Shown here piece by piece: positions 10,085 to 19,796 of a DNA stretch of 64,000 nucleotides (positions are counted from its first letter, which is position 1; each line of letters opens with the position of its first letter). The notes below the pieces were generated by a model. That model did no database searches. It had not been told where the DNA came from and saw only the letters and a list, made by a program, of their open reading frames with translations. The position numbers and the translations under genes were made by a program. Source of the stretch: DASXKD01 sp963762735 (GTDB lineage: Bacteria > Actinomycetota > Actinomycetes > Streptosporangiales > Streptosporangiaceae); contig CAVXMG010000004.1 of assembly GCA_963762735.1 (NCBI GenBank), positions 1 through 64,000 on the forward strand. The letters are read 5' to 3'.

Positions 10085-10270
10085 GGGATGACCCCCCCAG
10101 GTCGTCCGCTCCAGCACCGACGGTGCCGCCGGGAGCATGAATGTCCCCGCCTGAGCGGCGCCCGAGCGAGGACTAGATGACATCTTCGCTGCTAAATGAT
10201 GTCCGTTAGCCCAATTCGGGTGAATCATAGAGGTGTTTTGTCGGCTATCACCCGGTTTCTGTAGGCTTTC
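10085..10270. promoter_or_regulatory. Leader and promoter region upstream of the NHL-repeat gene
   Basis: A lower-GC stretch of about 190 bases with no convincing gene. A dyad GACATC (10179-10184) / GATGTC (10198-10203) with a 13-base spacer lies about 100 bases upstream of the start codon. No known riboswitch was recognised. Confidence 0.3.
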
Positions 10271-10453
10271 GTGACGGACCTTCAGCACTATGTAACCCTG
10301 CGGATAGGGCAGGCGGCCGGGTCACCGGACGGCCGCGAGGAATGGCGCAACTGGATCCTGCGCCGCCAGCCCGGCGGGCAGGCGGTCGGCTAAATCCAGG
10401 CCACGATCACCGGCGAGCAACTCTGGCTGCGGGACCGGCCCGCGGCGCGGTAG
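10271..10453 (+). pseudogene. GNAT acetyltransferase remnant
   Basis: Read from a GTG at 10271, the frame gives VTDLQHYVTLRIGQAAGS, then EEWRNWILRRQPGGQAVG, a TAA, then IQATITGEQLWLRDR and a TAG at 10451. The middle part matches the beta-strand region of GNAT acetyltransferases, where an aromatic residue is normally found at the TAA position (Gly-Tyr-Ile/Val-Gln-Ala-Thr). Both the N-terminal half and the acetyl-CoA-binding C-terminal half are missing. This is a short dead fragment and is too broken to appear as an open frame. Confidence 0.5.
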
Positions 10454-10501
10454 CGACGGCACCGGCCCGGACAGGCGGCGGCTCCGCCGGTCCAGGCCGG
10501 G

Positions 10502-11029
10502 TTACAGGTCGATCCGGCGGGTTCCGGCGCGGTGCCGGGCGGCCAGGCCGAGGTAGGTCTGCACGGCGTCGGCGATCCGCTCCTGCTGGCGCCGCCCGGC
10601 CTCCGCCCTGATGGTGGCGGGCACGCCCACGGCAAGCGCACCCGCAGGGACCACCATGTCCTCGCGGATCAGCGCCGCCGCGGCGACCACGGCCCCTGCC
10701 TCCACCCGGGCCCGGTTCAGCACCAGGGAGCCGGAGCCGATGAGGCAGCCGTCCTCCACCACGCATCCTTCGAGGTGCGCCCGGTGCCCCACCACGCAGT
10801 CGGCGCCGATCACGGTCGGCCATTCCCTGGTGGTGTGGATGATCGTGCCGTCCTGGACGGAGGTACGGGCGCCCACCCGGATCAGCCCGTGATCGCCACG
10901 CAGCACCGCGCCCGGCCACACCGAAGAACCCGCGCCGAGCTCCACGTTGCCGATGATCACCGCGTCCGGGTGCACGAAGGCCTCCGGGTCGATGGCCGGA
11001 ACCTGGTCGTCGAGCGCGTAGACGGGCAC
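10502..11029 (-). CDS. Gamma-class carbonic anhydrase-like hexapeptide protein
   Basis: A 175-residue left-handed beta-helix protein with hexapeptide turns (VIIGNVELGAGSSVWPGAVL, RVGARTSVQDGTIIHT). The zinc-ligand positions of gamma carbonic anhydrases are present: His in GTIIHT and two His in VVGHRAHLEG. It would interconvert CO2 and bicarbonate, or bind a CoA-type ligand as some members do. The GTG start at 11029 lies four bases after the stop codon of the benzoate-CoA ligase gene, with GGGGAG six bases upstream overlapping that gene's end. The two are therefore translationally coupled. In related actinobacteria such proteins often sit beside acyl-CoA ligases; the link to benzoate metabolism is inferred from this coupling. 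Confidence 0.85.
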   Translation of the reverse strand: MPVYALDDQVPAIDPEAFVHPDAVIIGNVELGAGSSVWPGAVLRGDHGLIRVGARTSVQDGTIIHTTREWPTVIGADCVVGHRAHLEGCVVEDGCLIGSGSLVLNRARVEAGAVVAAAALIREDMVVPAGALAVGVPATIRAEAGRRQQERIADAVQTYLGLAARHRAGTRRIDL

Positions 11030-11033
11030 GCGG

Positions 11034-12619
11034 TCACTCCCCGGGCTTGCCGAAGTGCCGCGCGACCACTTCACGCACCACGACGCGCTGGATCTTGCCG
11101 GTGGCGGTCTTGGGCAGCGCGTCCAGGGCAAGCACCTGGCGGGGCCGCTTGAACGTGGCGAGCCCTTCCCGGCAGAACGCGATGAGCCCGTCGGCATCCA
11201 CGGACTGCCCCGGCGCGGCCACCACGCACGCGACGACCTCCTCAAGCCCGGCGTCGTTCCGGTGGCCGACCACCGCGCACTCCGCCACCGCCGGGTGCTC
11301 GAGCAGGCGTCCCTCCACCTCCATCGGGGATACCCAGATGCCGCCCGCCTTGATCATGTCGTTGGACCTGCCCAGGCAGGTGTAGAAGCCGTCCGCCGAG
11401 CGGGTATAGGTGTCGCCGGTGCGCAGCCACTCGCCCTGGAACACCTCCCGGGTGGTGGCGGTGCGGCACCAGTAGCCGGTGGCGATCGAGTCGCCGCGGA
11501 CCAGCAGGTGGCCCGGCTCCCCGTCGGCGACCGGTCCGCCGGTCTCGTCCACCAGCCGGGCCTGATAGCCGGGCACCACGGTCCCCGACGTCCCCGGGCG
11601 CACCTCGCCGGGCCTGTTGGAGATGAAGATGTGCAGCGCCTCGGTGGAGCCCAGGCCGTCGATGATGTCCACGCCGTACCGGCCGGTGAACCGCCGGTAG
11701 ATCTCGGCAGGCAGCGCCTCACCGGCCGAGGTGGCCAGCCGGACCGTGGCGAACGCCTCCGCCGGGGCACCGGCGTTCAGCAGCGCGGCGAAGAACGCCG
11801 GGCCGCCGAAGAACAGGGTGGGCCGGTCGGCGGTCAGCCGTTCGGCCGCCCCGGCGGGTGTCGCCCGCGCCGGATCCAGCACGGCGGTGGCGCCTGCCGA
11901 GAACGGGAACAGCAGCGAGTTGCCAAGGCCATAGGCGAAGAACAGCTTGGCGACCGAATAGCACCTGTCGTCCTGCCTGATGCCGAGCACCTGGCGGGCA
12001 TAGGTCTCGCAGACCCGGGCCACGCTGCCGTGGCGGTGCATAGCCGCCTTGGGCCTGCCGGTGGTCCCCGAGGTGTACAGCCAGAACGCCGGCGAATCGA
12101 ACCATGTGCGATACGGCGCGGCGGGGCCGGCCGCCTGCCCGGCGGCGAGCAGGTCCGTCCAGGGCCGGACGCTCACCCCGCTGGCAATATCGCTGTCCGG
12201 AGCCCCGAGCCGCCGATGAGCACCAGCGTGGCCGCCTCGGGCGACAGGTGCATGGCCGCCCGGGCCACGGCGGCGCACTCGGGGGTGGCCACCACCACCC
12301 GGGCCCGGCTGTCGGCCACCAGTTCGCCCAGTTCCTCCGCCCGGTACATGGTGGACACCGGCACCGGGATGGCGCCCATCCGCAACAGCGCGCAGAACGT
12401 GACGACGGTCTCGGGCCGGTCGGTGGCCACCAGGAGCACCCGCTCCTCCGGCCGTACCCCCGCTGCCTGGAAACCGGCCGCCAGCTCCGCGGCCCGCGCC
12501 GCCAGCTCGGCGTACGTCAGCGAGCCCGCCGGGCCCGTGATGGCCAGATGCCCGCCCAGGCCAGCCTGGACCTGACGGTCGACGAGATAAACGCAAGCGT
12601 TGAACGACTCCACCGGCAT
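11034..12619 (-). pseudogene. Benzoate-CoA ligase family protein, one frameshift
   Basis: ATP-dependent ligase making benzoyl-CoA (or a substituted analogue) through an acyl-adenylate. The N-terminal part starts at 12619 (PVESFNACVYLVDRQVQAG), typical of the benzoate-CoA ligase subgroup. The AMP-binding signature YTSGTTGRPKAAMHRHG is at about 12075-12025, the later core reads DGLGSTEALHIFISN, and the C-terminal Lys motif is KTATGKIQRV. The N-terminal frame stops at 12173, while the rest is in another frame from about 12200, so one base is missing or two are extra in the stretch CGGGGCT near 12200. Otherwise the length (about 525 residues) and motifs are complete. It is the entry step for the BoxB/BoxC pathway encoded at 18.4-21.5 kb. 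Confidence 0.85.
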
Positions 12620-12954
12620 GGCCCGATCCGATCAGCGGCGAACACGACGGGACATATCCTCCACACGCCGCCGGCGCATCGTCAATGCGGTGTTGGCCCG
12701 GGGGAGCGACCCCCCGGAACCCCCGATGGCCTACGGCCCGGTTCCTCCGTCACCGGGCCGGGGCCGTGCTGGTCTGGGGGAGCGACCCCCCTGGAACCCC
12801 CCGGTGGCCCGTGCTGGTCCGGGGGAGCGACCCCCGGAACCCCGGTGGCCTACGGCGTTGACGGCGCTGGGCGCGCGGCGCGATCCTGTAACCGATTGCG
12901 ACCGTCGGGCCGTGGTCACGAGCGGAAGTACCTGGCTGCGGAATCGGAGAGCAC
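12620..12954. repeat. Intergenic region filled by hairpin repeat copy 3 and two extra heads
   Basis: This gap between two divergent genes contains a full repeat at 12693-12763 (second stem GGCCCGG 12735-12741, loop TTCCTCCGTCA, CCGGGCC 12753-12759). Two head-only copies follow at about 12772-12805 and 12816-12857. The promoters of the ligase gene and of the kinase gene must lie within or beside these repeats. Nothing else was recognised. Confidence 0.8.
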
Positions 12955-14769
12955 GTGCACGGGCCCCGGCTCGATCCGTGGCCGCCGCAAAGCGACGGCG
13001 GCGCGTTCGCCCGTGCCGCCGGGCTGATCGCCGTCGCCGAGGACCTGGCCTGCGAGTTCTCGCTGCGACCTCTGCTTGAGCGGATCCTGCGGCGGTGCAC
13101 CGAACTGCTCGGCTGCGACGCCGGGTCGATCTGCAGCGTGGACGAGGCGGCCGGCACCTACCGCAAAGAGGCCGACATCGGCGTGGCCTGCCAGTCCGGC
13201 CGGGTCTTCCCGCTCACCGAGGGCATGACCGGGGCCGTGGTGGCGCGCCGCGGCCCGGTCTGGTTCGCCCGTTACTCGGACGTGCCGGGCGGCCACGTCG
13301 CGCCGGAGGAACGGGCGGCACTGCGCGGGGTGATCGGGGTACCGCTGGAATGGCGCGGGCGCATCATCGGGGCGTGCATCGTGTTCAGCCGGGACGATGC
13401 GCGCACCTTCGGGGCCGACGACGCCGAACTGCTCAGCCTGTTCGCCAAGCATGCCGCGATCGCGCTGGCGAACGCCCGGATGCACGAGGCGGCCGAGGAG
13501 CGGGCCAGGGCCGAGGCCACGGCGGCGGAACGCGACCGGCTGCTGGCGGAGGTGCACGACACGCTGACCCGGCGGCTGGTCAGCATCCAGGTGCACCTGG
13601 ATGCCGCCCGGCGCGAGCTCGGCCCGGAGGCGGCCGGGGCGGCGGGCATCGGCGAAGCAAGCGCGGCGGCCAGGGAGGCCCTGGCCGAGGCGCGGCTGAC
13701 GCTGCTCGGGCTGGCCGCCTCGCCGCTGGACGGGCAGCCGCTTGACGCCGCGCTGCGCGCCGAGGCGGCCTGGGCGGAGAGCATCGGGCGGCTGGAGGTG
13801 CGGGTGGTGACCGCGGGACCGCCGGTCCCGGTAGAAGCGAGGCTCGCCCGCGAGGTGGTCGGGGTGGCTCGCGAGGCGCTGACGAACATTGTCAGGCACG
13901 CCCAGGCGCACAGCGTCCGGCTCGGGCTGCTGTACGAGGACGGCGCGGTGTCGCTGCTGGTGCAGGACGACGGCCAGGGCTTCGACCCGAAGTCGGGGTG
14001 GCATCCGGAGCGCTATGGCCTGCGCGCCATGAGCGACCGGGCCAGGAACCTGGGCGCGACGATCGAGGTCGACTCGGTGCCGGGCTGGGGCACCCGGATC
14101 CGCGCCCGCTTCCCCTACCAGCGGGACCCGCAGCAGCCAGGCCCGCGGCTGCGGGTGCTGGTGGCGGCGGGCCGGCCGGTGCTCCAGGCGGGCCTGGCCC
14201 GCCTGCTCACCTGGACCGAACCGGGGATCGAGGTGGTCGGCGAGGTCGGCACGGCTGCCGACGCGGCGCAGGCGTGCGCGTCGCTGCGGCCCGACGTGGC
14301 GCTGGTGGACCTGGGCCTGACGGCCGGTGCCATGCCAGGCGTGACCGCGCTGCTGCTGCGCGACAGCCCGCAGCTTGCCGTGGTGGGGATCTGCGAGCCC
14401 GGGGACGACGAGCAGGTCGCCGGCGCGGTGCGGGAGGGGGCGCGGGGCTGCGTGGCGGCCGGCGCGGACGGCCCGGAACTGGCGCGTGCCGTGGTGGCCG
14501 CGGGCCGGGGCCAGGCGATCCTGTCCGGCCCGGTGCTGCGGCAACTGCACCGCGGGCTGCGCGCCGAGGACGGCGAGGCGGCGCTGACCGAGCGCGAGCG
14601 CGAGGTCCGGGTGCTGATGGAGCAGGGCCTGCCCGACAAGATCATCGCCGAGCGGCTGGTGCTGTCGGTGAAGACGGTGGAGAAGCACGCGGGTTCGGTG
14701 CTGCGCAAGACCGGCGCCCGCAACCGCACCGAGCTTGCGGCGCTGGCCGGTCGCTCCCGGCCCAGGTAA
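12955..14769 (+). CDS. Single-chain GAF sensor kinase / LuxR-type response regulator
   Basis: A 604-residue protein that joins both halves of a NarX/NarL-type system. Domains are a GAF sensor (about residues 15-185; LLGCDAGSICSVDEAAGTYR), a HisKA_3 dimerisation helix with the phospho-accepting His in LLAEVHDTLTRRL (about 200), and an HATPase domain (EALTNIVRHAQA, DDGQGFDP, GYGLRAM-like). A receiver domain follows (about 395-510, Asp in PDVALVDLGL), then a GerE helix-turn-helix (about 535-600, LTEREREVRVLMEQGL, SVKTVEKHAGSVLRKTG). It could sense a small molecule and regulate transcription without a partner. The GTG start has GGAGA seven bases upstream. It is divergent from the benzoate-CoA ligase gene, so control of benzoate genes is a reasonable inference. 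Confidence 0.85.
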   Translation: MHGPRLDPWPPQSDGGAFARAAGLIAVAEDLACEFSLRPLLERILRRCTELLGCDAGSICSVDEAAGTYRKEADIGVACQSGRVFPLTEGMTGAVVARRGPVWFARYSDVPGGHVAPEERAALRGVIGVPLEWRGRIIGACIVFSRDDARTFGADDAELLSLFAKHAAIALANARMHEAAEERARAEATAAERDRLLAEVHDTLTRRLVSIQVHLDAARRELGPEAAGAAGIGEASAAAREALAEARLTLLGLAASPLDGQPLDAALRAEAAWAESIGRLEVRVVTAGPPVPVEARLAREVVGVAREALTNIVRHAQAHSVRLGLLYEDGAVSLLVQDDGQGFDPKSGWHPERYGLRAMSDRARNLGATIEVDSVPGWGTRIRARFPYQRDPQQPGPRLRVLVAAGRPVLQAGLARLLTWTEPGIEVVGEVGTAADAAQACASLRPDVALVDLGLTAGAMPGVTALLLRDSPQLAVVGICEPGDDEQVAGAVREGARGCVAAGADGPELARAVVAAGRGQAILSGPVLRQLHRGLRAEDGEAALTEREREVRVLMEQGLPDKIIAERLVLSVKTVEKHAGSVLRKTGARNRTELAALAGRSRPR

Positions 14770-14874
14770 CCCGGGCCGCGGGGTAGGGGAAGTCCTCCCC
14801 CGATTTGGGGGTTTCCACCGATCCGTTCCACAGGCCCGCGCGCGTAGGTTCGCCTTGTCCCGGTGAGGAGTGGC

Positions 14875-15735
14875 ATGCCTGTCGTCGCGCTGAAGCAGAT
14901 CGTCGACCGGGCATTCGCCGAGCGTTACGGTGTCGCCGCGATCAACGTGGTCAACGACCTGACCATGGAGGCGGTGCTCGCCGCCGCGGTCGCCGAGCGC
15001 GCCCCGGTGATCGTCCAGACCTCGGTCAAGACCGTCCGGTCCATCGGCCTGGACCTGCTGTTCGCCATGTGGCGGGAGATGACCGCGGGCATCGAGGTGC
15101 CAGTCAGCCTGCACCTCGACCACTGCCCGGACCGGGAGTTCATCAGCGCCTGCCTGCGCAAGGGCTGGAACTCGGTGCTGTTCGACGCCTCCGCCCTGCC
15201 GGTCGAGGAGAACCAGCGGCAGACCGTGGAGGTGGTCGCCGAGGCACGGACCTACGGCGCGAACGTGGAAGGGGAGATCGAGTCCATCACCGGCGTGGAG
15301 GACGGCGTCGGCTCCGACGAGGAGTCCCGGCGCCAGTCCCTGCCGGTCGCGCTCGAGTTCATCAGGACCACCGGCGTGGACGTGTTCGCCCCGGCGATCG
15401 GCAACGCGCACGGCGTGTACCGGTCCGAGCCGAAGCTGGACGCCCAGCGGGTCTCCGACATCGTCGCCGCCCAGCCGGTCCCGATCGCGCTGCACGGCGG
15501 CACCGGCTTGACCGACGCCCAGTTCAGCGACCTGATCGCGCGTGGCTGCGCCAAGGTGAACATCTCCACCGCGCTCAAGCGGACCTACATGAAGTCCAGC
15601 CTGGACTTCCTGCGCCAGGCGGAGGAGCGCGACGCCTGGGACCCGCCGTCGCTGTTCACCGCCACCCGGGCCGCGGTGCTGCAGCTAGCCGCCGACCACA
15701 TGCGCCGCTTCGGCAGCGTGGGCAAGGCCTGGTGA
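14875..15735 (+). CDS. Class II fructose-bisphosphate (ketose-bisphosphate) aldolase family
   Basis: A 286-residue zinc-dependent aldolase. The metal and catalytic motifs are SLHLDHCPDREF (His and catalytic Asp), GNAHGVY (His) and ALHGGTGL (His), and the phosphate-binding block is KVNISTALKRTY. It would split or form a ketose (bis)phosphate, giving a dihydroxyacetone-phosphate-type product. The true sugar cannot be told from sequence, and the small 286-residue size fits the tagatose/sulfofructose-like branch as well as classic FBA. The ATG at 14875 is chosen because GAGGAG lies five bases upstream. It heads an operon with the HAD-DhaL fusion, seven bases downstream, and DhaK. Confidence 0.85.
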   Translation: MPVVALKQIVDRAFAERYGVAAINVVNDLTMEAVLAAAVAERAPVIVQTSVKTVRSIGLDLLFAMWREMTAGIEVPVSLHLDHCPDREFISACLRKGWNSVLFDASALPVEENQRQTVEVVAEARTYGANVEGEIESITGVEDGVGSDEESRRQSLPVALEFIRTTGVDVFAPAIGNAHGVYRSEPKLDAQRVSDIVAAQPVPIALHGGTGLTDAQFSDLIARGCAKVNISTALKRTYMKSSLDFLRQAEERDAWDPPSLFTATRAAVLQLAADHMRRFGSVGKAW

Positions 15736-15742
15736 GCCCCGC

Positions 15743-17188
15743 GTGGCCGACCGGGCGGCACGGGCTCTGATCTTCGACTGTGACGGGGTGCTTGCCGACA
15801 CCGAGCGGTACGGCCACCTGGTGGCCTTCAACCAGGTGTTCGAGGAGTTCGGGCTGCCGGTCCGGTGGAGCCCGGCGGAGTACAAGGAGAAGCTGCGCAT
15901 CGGCGGTGGCAAGGAACGCATGGCCAGCCTGCTCACACCGGAGTTCGTCGCGGCGGCCGGCCTGCCGGCCGATCTCGCGGTCCAGCGGACCATGCTGGCC
16001 ACCTGGCACCGCCGCAAGACGGAGATCTATACCGGTCTTGTCACGGCCGGGGCGGTACCGCCCCGGCCTGGCATCGCCCGGGTGGTGGCGCAGGCGCTGG
16101 ACGCGGGCTGGCGGCTGGCGGTCGCCTCCACCTCGGCGGAGGAGTCGGTCACCGCGACCCTGGAGCGGGCGGTGGGGCCCGAGCGCGCCCGGGAGATCAT
16201 GGTGTTCGCCGGCGACGTCGTCGCGCACAAGAAGCCGGCCCCGGACATCTACCTGCTCGCACTGGACTGGACCGGCCTGCCGGCCGGGCAGGTGCTTGTC
16301 GTCGAGGACTCGCGCAACGGCCTGCGGGCCGCAACCACGGCCGGCCTGGCCTGCGTGATCACGGTGAACGACTACACGGTGGACGAGGACTTCGGCGAAG
16401 CGGCCCTGGTGGTCTCCTCGCTGGGTGACCCAGAGGGAGAGCACACGACCGTGCTCGCCAACCACAGCGGGGCTGCCCCCGGGGACTGGGTCACCCTGGA
16501 AGACCTGGCCGCATGTTTCCCTGACCAAGGAGCCGTCATGCCCACAGCAAGCCTCGGCGACGTGGAGGTCGTCGTGCGCACGATCGCGCAGGTGGCGGTC
16601 GACAACGAGAAGTACTTCGGTGACCTGGACGCCGTGGTCGGCGATGGCGACTTCGGCTACTCGATGGCGCGCGGGTTCGAACTGGTGCTGCGCGACTGGG
16701 ACAGCTTCGACCGCACCGACATCGGCACCTTCCTCAAGAAGGTCGCCCTGGTCATCACCAGCCGCATCGGCGGCACCTCCGGCCCGCTCTGGGGCACCGC
16801 GTTCCTGCGCGCCGGGGTGACCGCCGGTACCGCCACCAAGCTGGAGCCCGCCCAGATCGTCGCCATGCTCCAGGCCTCGATCGGGGGCATCAAGGCCAGG
16901 GGGCAGTCCGACGTGGGGGACAAGACGCTGCTCGACGCCCTGGTTCCCGCGGTGGACACGATCGAGGAGCAGATCAGCCAGGGCCACGACACCGGGACCA
17001 TAGTGCGCGCGGCGGCGGCCACCGCGCGCGAGCGCGCCGAGGCGACCCGGCCCATGCAGGCGATGCGTGGCCGGGCCAGTTACACCGGCGAGCGCAGCAT
17101 CGGCACGCTGGACGCCGGTGCCGTCGCCGTAGCCGTGATGTTCGAAGCACTTGCCAATCTATGGCCGGAGCACCCGGCCCAGACCTGA
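15743..17188 (+). CDS. HAD phosphatase fused to DhaL (dihydroxyacetone kinase ADP-binding subunit)
   Basis: A 481-residue two-domain frame. Residues 1 to about 255 are a CbbY-like HAD phosphatase (ALIFDCDGVLADTERYGH with the DxD nucleophile, VASTSAEES, HKKPAPDIYLLA, VEDSRNGLRAA). Residues from about 266 are DhaL (VVGDGDFGYSMARGF, GGTSGPLWGTAFLRAG, GDKTLLDALVPAVD). The Asp residues that hold Mg-ADP are present, but the usual His after GDGD is Phe. There is no stop between the domains. However, an ATG at 16539 with AAGGAG six bases upstream marks the natural start of a separate DhaL, so it may be a true fusion, a readable pair, or a lost stop. Together with DhaK it would phosphorylate dihydroxyacetone or another small ketose. 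Confidence 0.8.
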   Translation: MADRAARALIFDCDGVLADTERYGHLVAFNQVFEEFGLPVRWSPAEYKEKLRIGGGKERMASLLTPEFVAAAGLPADLAVQRTMLATWHRRKTEIYTGLVTAGAVPPRPGIARVVAQALDAGWRLAVASTSAEESVTATLERAVGPERAREIMVFAGDVVAHKKPAPDIYLLALDWTGLPAGQVLVVEDSRNGLRAATTAGLACVITVNDYTVDEDFGEAALVVSSLGDPEGEHTTVLANHSGAAPGDWVTLEDLAACFPDQGAVMPTASLGDVEVVVRTIAQVAVDNEKYFGDLDAVVGDGDFGYSMARGFELVLRDWDSFDRTDIGTFLKKVALVITSRIGGTSGPLWGTAFLRAGVTAGTATKLEPAQIVAMLQASIGGIKARGQSDVGDKTLLDALVPAVDTIEEQISQGHDTGTIVRAAAATARERAEATRPMQAMRGRASYTGERSIGTLDAGAVAVAVMFEALANLWPEHPAQT

Positions 17189-17208
17189 CTGCGCCTGGAG
17201 GTGGCGGC

Positions 17209-18204
17209 GTGAAGAAGTTCGTCAACAACCCGCGGGAATTCGTACCGGAGATGCTCAAGGGCATCGCCCTGGCCAACCCGGGCACGCTCAAGTACGTCCC
17301 GGAGTTCAACCTGATCATGCGCACCGACGCGCCCCGCGACGACAAGGTCTCGGTGATCCAGGGGTCCGGGTCCGGGCACGAGCCGGCCCACGTGATGGTG
17401 GTCGGCAGGGGCATGCTCGACGCCGCCTGCCCCGGTGACGTGTTCGCCGCGCCGCCGATGGACTACGTGCTGGAGACCAGCAAGCTGCTGGCCTCGCCCA
17501 AGGGCGTGCTGCACATCGTGAACAACTACACCGGCGACCGGATGGCCTTCGAGATGGGCAAGGAGATGGCCGAGGCGGACGGCATCACGATCGGCACGCT
17601 GCTGGTCGACGACGACGTCGCGGTCAAGGACTCCACCTACACCGTGGGCCGCCGCGGGGTGGCCGGCAACTTCTTCGTGATCAAGGCGGTGGGCGCCGCC
17701 TCCGAGCGCGGCGCGGAACTCGACGACCTGCTGCGCATCGGCAACAAGGTCAACTCGGTCACCCGGACCATGGGCATGGCGCTGACCTCGTGCACGCCGC
17801 CGGCCAAGGGCTCGCCGCTGTTCGACCTCGGCGACGACGAGATGGAGATGGGCGTCGGCATCCACGGCGAGCCGGGCCGCCGCAGGGAGAAGCTGGCCAG
17901 CGCGAACGAGATCGTGGACGAACTGCTCGAGGCGGTGGTCACCGACCTGCCGTTCGGCCAGGGCGACGACGTCGCGCTGATGGTCAACGGGCTCGGCGGC
18001 ACCCCGATCAGCGAGCTGTACCTGCTGTACGGGTATACGCACGAGCAGCTCGCCAAGCGGGGCATCAACGTCCGGCGCAACTACGTCGGCAACTACTGCA
18101 CCTCGCTGGACATGGCGGGCACCTCGATCACGCTGTCCCGGCTCGACCCCGAGATCAACGAGCTGCTCGACGCGCCCGCCGAGATCGCCATCAGGACGTT
18201 CTAG
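17209..18204 (+). CDS. dhaK: Dihydroxyacetone kinase-like subunit DhaK
   Basis: A 331-residue DhaK. The substrate-binding loop GSGSGHEPAH and the Gly-rich PGDVFAAPPMDYVLE block are intact. The His that covalently binds the ketone is in MEMGVGIHGEPG. The pattern is therefore that of an active kinase subunit; the phosphate donor would be the DhaL domain encoded just upstream. No DhaM (PTS) subunit is seen, so it is either ATP-dependent through DhaL or has its partner elsewhere. The start is GTG at 17209, not the earlier ATG at 17161, because GGAGG lies seven bases upstream and the family N-terminus KKFVNNP begins there. A small dyad with the stop codon in its loop and a hairpin repeat follow. 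Confidence 0.9.
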   Translation: MKKFVNNPREFVPEMLKGIALANPGTLKYVPEFNLIMRTDAPRDDKVSVIQGSGSGHEPAHVMVVGRGMLDAACPGDVFAAPPMDYVLETSKLLASPKGVLHIVNNYTGDRMAFEMGKEMAEADGITIGTLLVDDDVAVKDSTYTVGRRGVAGNFFVIKAVGAASERGAELDDLLRIGNKVNSVTRTMGMALTSCTPPAKGSPLFDLGDDEMEMGVGIHGEPGRRREKLASANEIVDELLEAVVTDLPFGQGDDVALMVNGLGGTPISELYLLYGYTHEQLAKRGINVRRNYVGNYCTSLDMAGTSITLSRLDPEINELLDAPAEIAIRTF

Positions 18205-18220
18205 AGGGGGGCACGTCCTG
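18192..18220 (+). terminator. Stem-loop around the dhaK stop codon
   Basis: CAGGACGT (18192-18199) pairs with ACGTCCTG (18213-18220) around a 13-base loop that contains the TAG stop codon. An 8-bp perfect stem without a T run, at the end of the operon; possibly a terminator in GC-rich DNA. Confidence 0.4.
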
Positions 18221-18226
18221 ACGGCC

Positions 18227-18312
18227 GGGGGGGGACGGCCCGGTGACGGAGGAACCGGGCCGCAGGCCAGCGGGGGGTTCCGGGGGGTCGCCCCCCCGGG
18301 CCAGCAAGGCCC
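18227..18312 (-). repeat. Two-hairpin repeat, copy 4 (reverse orientation)
   Basis: Reverse-oriented copy: GGCCCGG, loop TGACGGAGGAA, CCGGGCC at about 18237-18261, then the head hairpin CCGGGGGG-TCG-CCCCCCCGG at 18280-18300. It lies between the convergent dhaK and boxB genes. Confidence 0.85.
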
Positions 18313-18373
18313 CGGGCACGCGGCGCGCCGATCGGGCAGACCCGGTGCGCCGCGCGCCCGGTCAGCATCAGGC

Positions 18374-19786
<1,413 letters not shown>

Positions 19787-19796
19787 GAGAAGCCCC

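Noticed and set aside
12916..15495. 859-codon minus-strand open frame
   Set aside because: Antisense to the sensor-regulator and aldolase genes; no recognisable protein features.
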